A DNA stretch of 64,000 nt from Candidatus Similichlamydia laticola (GTDB lineage Bacteria; Chlamydiota; Chlamydiia; Chlamydiales; Parilichlamydiaceae), in contig NZ_QQBG01000017.1 of the NCBI RefSeq assembly GCF_003339615.1, forward strand, positions 1 through 64,000, read 5' to 3'. This document shows, piece by piece, positions 9,448 through 16,743 of this stretch (positions are counted from its first letter, which is position 1; every line of letters starts with the position of its first letter). Under the pieces are notes generated by a model, which saw only the letters and a program-made list of their open reading frames with translations, ran no database searches and had not been told where the DNA came from. A program made the translations under genes and the position numbers.

Positions 9448-10168
9448 ATCTCTGTTCCTCTGTTAGGAGAAACATGATCGCTTCTCTTGCTGCTTTTTGT
9501 TGAGCTTGCTTTTTAGATTTTCCTTCTCCTTTTCCAGTTAGATGACCTTCGATCAAAACGCCACATATGTAGTTTCTATCGTGATCAGGACCTGACGTGG
9601 CAAGAATTTCGTAAGAAGGTTTTTTTCTTTTGATCTTTTGGCAAAATTCTTGCAATTGAGCTTTCCAATTATCGCAAGGCCTTTCAAGGGCTTGTTCAAT
9701 AGCTGGCTGAAGGAATCGAAGCAGGAAGCGCTGGGCTTCTTCAAGACCGCCATCCAGGTAAATAGCACCAACCAAAGCCTCGAATAGGTCAGCTAAGATA
9801 TTCGCATGTCCCCTCTGCGTCTCGAGCTGTTCTCCTTTCCCCAAGAACATATGACGTCCTATGTCGAGGTGTTGCGTGTAGTGGTAACACGATTTAGAGT
9901 CGACGACTCTAGATCGGATCTTTGTGAGAGCCCCTTCTTCCAAGTCAGGATAGTATGTAAACAAGTACTGTGCGGTGACGAGGCTAAGAACAGCATCTCC
10001 TAGGAACTCTAGACGCTCGTTCGTTGGGCAATCAGACAATATTTCGTTTGCATAAGAGCAGTGTGTGAAAGCACTTTTTAAAACGATTGAGTTGTGGAAC
10101 TTATATCCAATTTGCAGCTGAATCTCCTCTGCCTTCTGCTCCCAAGAATGGACCTGCTCCTCTAACAT
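9416..10168 (-). CDS. rnc: Ribonuclease III
   Basis: A double-strand-specific endonuclease that processes rRNA precursors and other structured RNAs. The 250 residues have the catalytic signature NERLEFLGDAVL, a second acidic site in LADLFEALVGAIYLDGG, and a C-terminal double-stranded RNA-binding domain ending in GEGKSKKQAQQKAA. It is first in the minus-strand rnc-radA-sodA-dut operon and divergent from the CT296-like gene; the same neighbourhood occurs in C. trachomatis. Confidence 0.97.
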   Translation of the reverse strand: MLEEQVHSWEQKAEEIQLQIGYKFHNSIVLKSAFTHCSYANEILSDCPTNERLEFLGDAVLSLVTAQYLFTYYPDLEEGALTKIRSRVVDSKSCYHYTQHLDIGRHMFLGKGEQLETQRGHANILADLFEALVGAIYLDGGLEEAQRFLLRFLQPAIEQALERPCDNWKAQLQEFCQKIKRKKPSYEILATSGPDHDRNYICGVLIEGHLTGKGEGKSKKQAQQKAAREAIMFLLTEEQRCDQTENELDV

Positions 10169-10245
10169 GTTTGACTCACTCTTCTATCAGTCAGCTTGTT
10201 TAAGCCGTTGCATTCTGGCATGATACCTGACTTGGGGGTACGGAA

Positions 10246-10974
10246 GTGCGCATTACTTTGGATCCTAATCAACTCGGGTTCTTTTTTCGGAACGGATATT
10301 TAGACGTGGAGCTCCCTGTTAAGGGGGAAGATTGCCGCTCCATCTCTCGTTCTCTCTGTGAGCTTGTCCGACTTCGACTCTCTCATTCTACGCCGAACCT
10401 TTCTTCTTTGCAGCTCCTATTTGGTGGCCGTGATCTTTGGAGGGAATCTCAGACTCTTCACCACGTTATTCGCAAAGGGCCTCTTGCACAACTGGTGGCT
10501 AGTCTTTGGTGGTCTCACGGTGGAGTGCGTTTGCTGTACGACCAGCTCATTCCCTTCACTTCCCTGACCGACGAAACTTCAGGGAACTCTTTTTTTCGTT
10601 CTTTACATGAAGGTTCATTTACCCTATCAGGTTACAGTGCTTTTTCGGACATTCTCGGAGGACTTGCTCTTTGTTTAGAATCTAATGGGCCAGAGGAAAT
10701 TCCTGTAGAAGTTCCTAAAGCGTCATCACATTTTTTTCCTGTACGAGTTGGCACCGTTCTCTGTTTTTCTGAGACGTGTCGGATTCGGTTTCCTTATGGA
10801 GAAAAGGGTGATAGTGCGTTGTGGTACTTAGTCGTTTTTGGTAAGGAGAGAAGTCGTTACGTTTTGAATGAAAAAGATCCACATGGGCATCGCCCCAAAG
10901 GACTGGGATACTTTTTGAATGATTTTCTTACTTCAGATAGAAATCCGTTCATTCAACTTCCTTCTCTTTTTTGA
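10246..10974 (+). CDS. CT296-like conserved chlamydial protein (2-oxoglutarate/Fe oxygenase-like fold)
   Basis: A protein of 242 residues with no signal peptide. I identify it mainly by position: it is divergent from rnc, where C. trachomatis has CT296, a protein whose structure resembles Fe(II)/2-oxoglutarate oxygenases but lacks an obvious metal site. Features consistent with such a fold are the strand-like LLYDQLIPFTSL, the turn FFPVRVGTVLCFSE (like the family's PGDxxxF) and the C-terminal HRPKGLGYFLNDF. I see no clear HxD...H metal triad. The start is GTG 10246 behind GGGGGT. Homology is probable, function unknown. Confidence 0.65.
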   Translation: MRITLDPNQLGFFFRNGYLDVELPVKGEDCRSISRSLCELVRLRLSHSTPNLSSLQLLFGGRDLWRESQTLHHVIRKGPLAQLVASLWWSHGGVRLLYDQLIPFTSLTDETSGNSFFRSLHEGSFTLSGYSAFSDILGGLALCLESNGPEEIPVEVPKASSHFFPVRVGTVLCFSETCRIRFPYGEKGDSALWYLVVFGKERSRYVLNEKDPHGHRPKGLGYFLNDFLTSDRNPFIQLPSLF

Positions 10975-11045
10975 CTTCGGGTGCGCATTGAGGGAAAGCT
11001 AGGCCCTTTGTTACCATCGCCTCGCTGATTGTTTAGGTTGTAAGT

Positions 11046-13280
11046 ATGCAAACGTTCCGCTTCGGTAAAAGCTTAGAGAAGATTGTTCTAGGTTTTGTAT
11101 TAGTCGTTTTGGTTTTGGGCTTCTTTTTTTCTGGATCTTCCTCTGTCTTTTCCAGCCATGGGGAAACGAGTGAAGTGCAGGTTGGACAGAAGACCTATTT
11201 CCCAGGTTTTTTTAAAGCATTCAAGAGGGTGATTTCGCTTGAGGGAACTTTTGGATACGCTTTGAATGATCGCGTCATTGCAAAAGATTTTTTTCGCTCT
11301 GGCCTTGCGGATGTTCTTTTTGAGTCAGATCGTTCTATTATTTACGATCAAATGGTCAGCAATATTGAAAAAGAGAAGAAATGGAGGCCGTACCGGAGTC
11401 CAGTTCTAGATGAAATTTCGCTGGAGGGAATCTGGAGGCATTCTGCCCCTAATTTAAGTGAGCGTTGGGAAGAGTTCAGGAATATCTGTCTAGTTAGTGA
11501 AAGCGAGCAGGTTTCCCCAGATCAGTTTTTCAAGCGCAAAGCAGACCTTTATGTTGCTCAATCCTTCTTTACGGATGAAGACTTTCGCTGTTTCCTAAGT
11601 GAAAAGATGAAATACGAAACAGATGCTGAAGTTCTTCAGAAGCATCTCGACGAGAATAATTTACATTTTTTTGGTTATGTCACTTCGGGAGAGTGGTTCG
11701 GGGACCATTTTGTCGATCTTGTTGCCCGATGCATTTTGAGAGGGGCAGAGGCCGCTCGTCGAGAGGGCATTGTGGTGACTCTGGAAGAATCGAAGGCAGA
11801 CCTTTGGGCTCGAGCCACTTTAATGGCGAACCGATTTACAAATGAGGAACAAAAAGTAGAAGCCAAAAGTATCTTTCAGTCTTTCTCAACTTTTTCTGGA
11901 TTATCGCATGCTCGCCTCATAGAGTTATGGAGTGAGGTGATGTTGTTTAGAAAACTGATTGCCCGACACACATCACCTATTGTTTTGGACAGCACGCTGT
12001 TTCAACAAGTGGGACAGTTTGCCACTGAAGGACACCGAGTTGTGCGATACGCAATAGAGCCCGGCATTTTCTTGAGAGTTCCAGAACAACAATTTTTGTT
12101 CCATTTGTATTGCAGTAAGATTGATCCGGATTGGTTTGAACATGATTCTTTGCCTAAACGCTTTTTGAGCGTGGAGGAGGTCAAAAAAGATTATCCCGAA
12201 CTTATTGGATTCCATTGTAAGGCACGTTACAGGATTCTTCGCCAGGATGCTTTGACGCAGGTCTCTCCGTTAAAGGAACTTTGGACATGGCAAATTTCGG
12301 ATGAGCATTGGGATTTTGTCTTAGAGCAAGCTCCGCAACTACACAAGATGTATGGTCCTCGGTTGGACCGGTTGTTCTCTTTGGATGATCGCGAGCGTGT
12401 CGGTTTGGATCTCGCTTGTTTGGCTGAAATGATCAAAGAAGATCCATCTATGGTAGAGCGCTTCTTAGAAGAATGTTCAGAAGATTCTTTGCACAATCTC
12501 GAATTAGGTCTTTGTCATCCAGAGTCTCCCTTTAATTTTCTTGGTGAGAAGAAGGAAGAATTTTTTGCTCTTGTAGAGCAGGCTTTAGCGGGTGACCAAG
12601 AAGCTCGACAGAAGTTGAAGTCTTTTTCACCGGATGGGAAAAATTTTGTTCGGATTGATCCAGAGGAAAGAGGAGAAGACTACATTTTAACCTTTTCTCA
12701 GGCCCGTACCGGAGGAGCCCTCGAAACGATCAAGAAACGTGAGTTGACTGCTTACATGAAGAAGCGTCGTATCAAGTCGATGGAAAAAGCAGAAGCCAGT
12801 TATTGGAAAAGGGTTTTTAAAGATGTCCCCTCGGAGGATATCTATAAGAAACATCGTCGCCATTTCAATTACTTGCGCGAAGTGAGAGCTCTGCTGCAGT
12901 CCGGTGATCGCCATTTAGTTTTTAACCGAGAGGACAAGGACAAGATCTCTGATTTTGATAAACAGTGGCTCTTGATCACTTTGGAGAAGGACATCTTACG
13001 GTCTCAAGAAAAAGTTTATTACGAGCTTCCTACCTTTTTCGAAGAGGGGTCCAAGTGGAGTGAACCGGTAGCCTCGATTGCTGGTTGGCTATTGTTTGAT
13101 GAACTAGTTGAAGTGCTTCCTGGAGGATTATTAGAGTCAGAAAAGATTCAAAACTCTGTTGTAGATCTCCGAGCAATTATTGTTTCTCACCTCTCCTCGT
13201 CTCTATTAAGGGATTGGTTTGAACAAGAGTTAGCTGAAAGAGGGCCTTTAATAGAGGCTAAGAAAGAGGAAACTTCGTAA
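11046..13280 (+). CDS. Unrecognised membrane-anchored protein, 744 aa
   Basis: I do not recognise this protein. It has one N-terminal hydrophobic helix (residues about 13-31, IVLGFVLVVLVLGFFFSG) preceded by positive residues, so it is probably a signal anchor with a large, highly charged, mostly helical periplasmic part. A glutamate-rich region and KKR/KKHRR patches occur between residues 400 and 620. This topology resembles the PpiD/SurA-type envelope foldases, and chlamydial genomes do carry divergent ones, but I see no PPIase (parvulin) signature. It sits five bases before the 209-residue gene, in the same operon. ATG 11046 is the only sensible start. Confidence 0.8.
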   Translation: MQTFRFGKSLEKIVLGFVLVVLVLGFFFSGSSSVFSSHGETSEVQVGQKTYFPGFFKAFKRVISLEGTFGYALNDRVIAKDFFRSGLADVLFESDRSIIYDQMVSNIEKEKKWRPYRSPVLDEISLEGIWRHSAPNLSERWEEFRNICLVSESEQVSPDQFFKRKADLYVAQSFFTDEDFRCFLSEKMKYETDAEVLQKHLDENNLHFFGYVTSGEWFGDHFVDLVARCILRGAEAARREGIVVTLEESKADLWARATLMANRFTNEEQKVEAKSIFQSFSTFSGLSHARLIELWSEVMLFRKLIARHTSPIVLDSTLFQQVGQFATEGHRVVRYAIEPGIFLRVPEQQFLFHLYCSKIDPDWFEHDSLPKRFLSVEEVKKDYPELIGFHCKARYRILRQDALTQVSPLKELWTWQISDEHWDFVLEQAPQLHKMYGPRLDRLFSLDDRERVGLDLACLAEMIKEDPSMVERFLEECSEDSLHNLELGLCHPESPFNFLGEKKEEFFALVEQALAGDQEARQKLKSFSPDGKNFVRIDPEERGEDYILTFSQARTGGALETIKKRELTAYMKKRRIKSMEKAEASYWKRVFKDVPSEDIYKKHRRHFNYLREVRALLQSGDRHLVFNREDKDKISDFDKQWLLITLEKDILRSQEKVYYELPTFFEEGSKWSEPVASIAGWLLFDELVEVLPGGLLESEKIQNSVVDLRAIIVSHLSSSLLRDWFEQELAERGPLIEAKKEETS

Positions 13281-13285
13281 AGGGC

Positions 13286-13915
13286 ATGAAAGATTCTTCT
13301 CGCGGGCTTCTTTTGCATCGTCTCTTCTCTCTTTCAGCTAAGGTTTTTCGTTGTCGTGACCTATCGGAAAGACTGCAAGATCCGGTTTTTCTTTCCCGTG
13401 CGTATACTTTACCCAAGATGCATAGTTTCCTTGGATTAGGGGATGAAGATTTTCGCTTGGGTTGGAACGAGTCCGGTTTAGCATTTGAATTGATCAGTGA
13501 AAATGATTTCTCCCTCTTTGGTGGTCTCTCTCTTTTTCTTGACTTTCAAGACGATAAAGAGTCGCATGAGTTATCATCCTCCTGCTTTATCTTTTCTTTC
13601 GAACCTCAAGACGCTGTGCTCCGAGTTTTGAATGCAAGGCAGGTTTATCCCAAGGAATCCAGTAGTGTTCCTTCTCGTTTTGGTGCTATTCGCTTTTCAT
13701 TCTCAGAAGAGGGGAAAAAACGGTATGCCGTGAGGGGATGGTTGCATGCGGAGCTCTTCCTTTGTTACGATCCTCATGCACGTCCTGGGTTTGGCTTTTC
13801 TTTTTCTTACTCCTGGGATGAAGAGGGGAAGCTTGTCTCTTTTTCTGGAGGAGTTGAATCGTGCGAATGGGATCCTGCTTGTTGGCAATCTCTTCAGGTC
13901 GGTTACCTTTTGTAA
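13286..13915 (+). CDS. Unrecognised protein, 209 aa, beta-rich
   Basis: Function unknown. It has no signal peptide or membrane span. Alternating hydrophobic strands (FRLGWNESGLAFELIS, GLSLFLDFQD, CFIFSFEPQD, FGAIRFSFSEEG) give a beta-sandwich look, reminiscent of carbohydrate-binding family 9/DOMON-like modules; this is a resemblance only. ATG 13286 follows the 744-residue gene by five bases with AAAGGG immediately before it, so the pair is likely co-transcribed and may act together. Confidence 0.75.
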   Translation: MKDSSRGLLLHRLFSLSAKVFRCRDLSERLQDPVFLSRAYTLPKMHSFLGLGDEDFRLGWNESGLAFELISENDFSLFGGLSLFLDFQDDKESHELSSSCFIFSFEPQDAVLRVLNARQVYPKESSSVPSRFGAIRFSFSEEGKKRYAVRGWLHAELFLCYDPHARPGFGFSFSYSWDEEGKLVSFSGGVESCEWDPACWQSLQVGYLL

Positions 13916-13954
13916 TCGAGAGATAAGACAGTCCAAGATGGGGTATGGTACTAA

Positions 13955-14038
13955 GCGGGTATGGCGGAATTGGCAGACGCGCTAGATTCAGGTTTTAGTC
14001 AGTTTTAACTGGTAAGTGTTCGAGTCACTTTACCCGCA
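13955..14038 (+). tRNA. tRNA-Leu (anticodon CAG)
   Basis: 84 bases. The acceptor arms GCGGGTA and TACCCGC pair fully, followed by discriminator A at 14038. The anticodon loop TTCAGGT gives CAG. It has the long variable arm expected of tRNA-Leu (built around TCAGTTTTAACTGG) and a T-loop TTCGAGT. CCA is not encoded. Confidence 0.93.
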
Positions 14039-14061
14039 GTCGTTATACGATGAGGTGAGAC

Positions 14062-14388
14062 GTGTCTGGTTATACAGAAGTAACCGATAGTAATTTTGAG
14101 GAACATCTCAAAAAAGCCACGCTTGTGGTTGCTTATTTTTCTGCATCTTGGTGCGGTCCTTGCAAGGCCTTTGGGCCCGTTTTTGAGGAAGTTGCAACGG
14201 AGCTTGCAGGAAGCTCTCTTCTTTTTTTGAAGATCGATACAGATAATGCGCCCAATGCAGCAGAAAAACACAGAATTTCATCGATTCCAACAATCCTGTT
14301 CTTTTCCGAAGGTAAACAGGTGCGTTCTGTTTCCGGTGTTCAGAAGAAAGAGGATTTAATCCAAGCCATTAAGCAATTGCAAGGCTAG
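14062..14388 (+). CDS. trxA: Thioredoxin
   Basis: A small cytosolic disulfide reductase of 108 residues, normal for the family. The active site WCGPC is at residues 30-34, and the cis-proline region SIPTILFF follows. The start is GTG 14062 behind GAGGTGAGA. It is convergent with trmL across an 11-base gap; the same trxA-trmL neighbourhood occurs in Chlamydia (CT539-CT540 by memory). Confidence 0.97.
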   Translation: MSGYTEVTDSNFEEHLKKATLVVAYFSASWCGPCKAFGPVFEEVATELAGSSLLFLKIDTDNAPNAAEKHRISSIPTILFFSEGKQVRSVSGVQKKEDLIQAIKQLQG

Positions 14389-14399
14389 GGGATTAATAT

Positions 14400-14852
14400 T
14401 CAAATAGCGAATTCCTTCTGACGAAGGACTTCGTACAGAGCGATGGAGACTGCATTGGACAAGTTAAGGGAGTGACATTCGTTTTTCACAGGGATGCGAA
14501 CAGACCTCTCGGGATGGCGTTCGAGCCACTGTTTAGGAAGGCCTGAACTTTCGCGACCAAAAAGCAGGATTGGGTCTTCTTCATAGCGTACCTGATCGTA
14601 ACGAAGTTGGCCCTTTGTTGAAAACATCCAGCACGAAGCTCCCATCTGTTCGAGCCAGGCCTCTTCTCCCTTGTCCCAGATCTGAATGTCTTTTGTCGGC
14701 ATGTATTGAACCGAAGAACGCCGAACTGTTTTTGCATCGAGAAAAAAGCCCAGTGGGGGAATCAAGAGAAGGCTACAACCCGTTGCAGCACAAGTGCGGG
14801 CGATGTTGCCTGTGTTTTGAGGAATTTCTGGACGATAAAGAACAACTTTCAT
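14400..14852 (-). CDS. trmL: tRNA (cytidine/uridine-34 2'-O)-methyltransferase TrmL
   Basis: A SPOUT-class methyltransferase (SpoU/YibK group) that methylates the ribose of wobble base 34 in tRNA-Leu isoacceptors. The 150-residue minimal catalytic domain has the N-terminal PEIPQNTGNIARTCAATG, motif GRESSGLP and the knot motif NLSNAVSIALYE. It overlaps hisS by ATGA. Annotated SpoU in chlamydial genomes; the short length favours TrmL over the rRNA enzymes. Confidence 0.93.
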   Translation of the reverse strand: MKVVLYRPEIPQNTGNIARTCAATGCSLLLIPPLGFFLDAKTVRRSSVQYMPTKDIQIWDKGEEAWLEQMGASCWMFSTKGQLRYDQVRYEEDPILLFGRESSGLPKQWLERHPERSVRIPVKNECHSLNLSNAVSIALYEVLRQKEFAI

Positions 14853-16135
14853 TGAAGAGAATCAAAGATAGCTTCTACATCAATTGGGACAGTTTGAGAG
14901 AATCGATTTTTGGCATTTTTTAGCTGTAGGACGCCTTTTTCCTGCTCTTGTTTACCGTAAATTAAGATCCACGAAGCTCCTACAACATCACACTCTTTAA
15001 GAGCGTGGCCTAAACTTTTCTCTGAAAACCTTGTCTTGAGTCGGATCCCTCTTTTCCTCAATTGTGAGGCCAGCTGAAAGCAAATAGGTTCTGTCTCTTC
15101 CAATAAAGAGATGAAGAGAACATCACAAGACGTCGTCGGAGTTCCGAATCCCTTCTTCAAAGCCGCTTGCATGACTCGTTCTAATCCAAAGGCGAATCCG
15201 ACGCCTGGTAAGTCTGGATATCCCATTGAACTGACTAAATGATTATAACGTCCTCCACCTCCAAGGCTAGGCTGTTCTTCTTCTTCGCAAACGACGTACT
15301 CAAAGGCAATGTTGTTGTAATAATCCAATCCTCGAACCAATTTGGGCTCTACTCGAAAAGGAATATCCATAGAACGGAGAGCTGCTTGTACTTTCTCAAA
15401 GCGATCTAAACTGCTTTTTCCTAAGGACTCCGTGATAAAGGGCGCCCCTTCAATCAGTTCCTGATCCTTCTTATCCTTAGAATCCAAAATGCGGAGAGGG
15501 TTAGAGGCAAGTCGACGACGACTATCCTCAGACAAAGACTCTTCAAATGGCATCAAGTAGTGAATAAGAGCTTTCCGATAGGCACAAATTTCTTCTGGTG
15601 TTCCCAGAGAATTGATGACCACACAATATGAGATCTTTAGTTCTTCTAGAAAAGCAGCTCCCATAGCAACTAATTCGGAATCGACTTGCGACTGATCTGG
15701 ACCAATTGTCTCAACGCCAAACTGAGTGAACTGACGGTAGCGTCCAGATTGAGGTCTCTCATATCGAAACATGGGGCCAAGGTAATAGACATCGTGTCGC
15801 TTTCGAAAAGCACTTCCGTGGGAGAAACATGACCCTTCTCCAAGTGCTCTGAGGACAGGAGGTGTTCCTTCGGGTCTTAGCACGATCTCCCGTCCACCTT
15901 TGTCAGCAAAAGAGTACATCTGTTTCATACAAACATCAGAAGATTCACCCGATGTCTTTTGAAAAAGCTCTATAGCTTCTAAAATCGGAGTGCGCACCTC
16001 CTCGTATCCCCAATGACAGGCAAGGGAATGGATGAGATCTTCGAGGTGCCTCCAATATGAAGCGGCAAACCCTTTATCAGTGGAGAGAGACTCGGGAAGA
16101 AGATCAAAAGTTCCTTTTACTCGTCGAACAACCAT
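14849..16135 (-). CDS. hisS: Histidyl-tRNA synthetase
   Basis: A class II synthetase of 428 residues. Visible are motif 1/2 (REIVLRPEGTPPVLRA, FRYERPQSGRYRQFTQFG), the histidine-binding LVRGLDYYNN and GGGGRYNHL, motif 3 (GFAFGLERVM) and a C-terminal anticodon-binding domain. ATG 16135 gives MVVRRVKGTFDLLP, the usual N-terminus. In Chlamydia, mip and aspS lie between trmL and hisS; here the two genes overlap directly. Confidence 0.97.
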   Translation of the reverse strand: MVVRRVKGTFDLLPESLSTDKGFAASYWRHLEDLIHSLACHWGYEEVRTPILEAIELFQKTSGESSDVCMKQMYSFADKGGREIVLRPEGTPPVLRALGEGSCFSHGSAFRKRHDVYYLGPMFRYERPQSGRYRQFTQFGVETIGPDQSQVDSELVAMGAAFLEELKISYCVVINSLGTPEEICAYRKALIHYLMPFEESLSEDSRRRLASNPLRILDSKDKKDQELIEGAPFITESLGKSSLDRFEKVQAALRSMDIPFRVEPKLVRGLDYYNNIAFEYVVCEEEEQPSLGGGGRYNHLVSSMGYPDLPGVGFAFGLERVMQAALKKGFGTPTTSCDVLFISLLEETEPICFQLASQLRKRGIRLKTRFSEKSLGHALKECDVVGASWILIYGKQEQEKGVLQLKNAKNRFSQTVPIDVEAIFDSLQ

Positions 16136-16172
16136 AAGTAGGGCTACGCTATCCTAAACTGAGAAGCTTGTT

Positions 16173-16639
16173 TGGAGGTGGAGAGAATCGAACTCTCGTC
16201 CTGATCTAGTTCCGGGGAATTGACTACATGCTTATTCCATTTTGAAACCACAACAGCCAGTAAAATGGACAAAGACATAGCTGCCGGGAACGCTTTCAGT
16301 AAGTTCTCGAAGGTATTCCCCGAGTCGCGTCATAAGGGAAAACCTTCACACCAAGTAGAAGACGGAAGTGAGCTCCTTCCCTGGTTCAAAGGAGACCTCC
16401 GGGTCCTCAAGAGGGGTTAGCTCTCAAGAACATCATCTCTTCAAGCAGCCTTAAGCAGCCATAAGGAACAACCCTTCCTCACTGGAGGAAGAATCATCTC
16501 TCTGACGTCGACGACGTGAAGAGCTGCGCAACGATAGTCTGTTGGCATTTATTCTTTTTACCAGATGATTAAAGAGGCCAACTGGCGTCCTCTGCATGCC
16601 AATCCACTTTTCCTATTCAGTCGAAACCTTTACACCCCC
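16173..16639 (-). ncRNA. ssrA: tmRNA (ssrA) with a long Arg/Ser-rich tag
   Basis: Trans-translation RNA that rescues stalled ribosomes. Read on the minus strand, it starts GGGGGTGTAAAGGTTTCGAC and ends with the conserved T-arm GAGAGTTCGATTCTCTC and CACCTCCA. The acceptor arms GGGGGTG/CACCTCC pair with the G3-U wobble required for alanine charging. CCA is not encoded. The resume codon is GCC 16546-16544 just after AATAAAT, and the tag ends at TAA 16453-16451. The tag reads ANRLSLRSSSRRRRQRDD then SSSSEEGLFLMAA, 31 encoded residues. The stop lies in a tandem repeat of GGCTGCTTAA/GGCTGCTTGA. C. trachomatis tmRNA, from memory, has a shorter and different tag. Confidence 0.95.
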
Positions 16640-16743
16640 TTGGATAAGACATTAGGGTATTTCATTCTGAGTAAGGTTGCAATAAGTACGAGCGCTCCTG
16701 TAAGGTTTGCTCCCTTATTGGCATACCTTGTCCCATTTAGACC

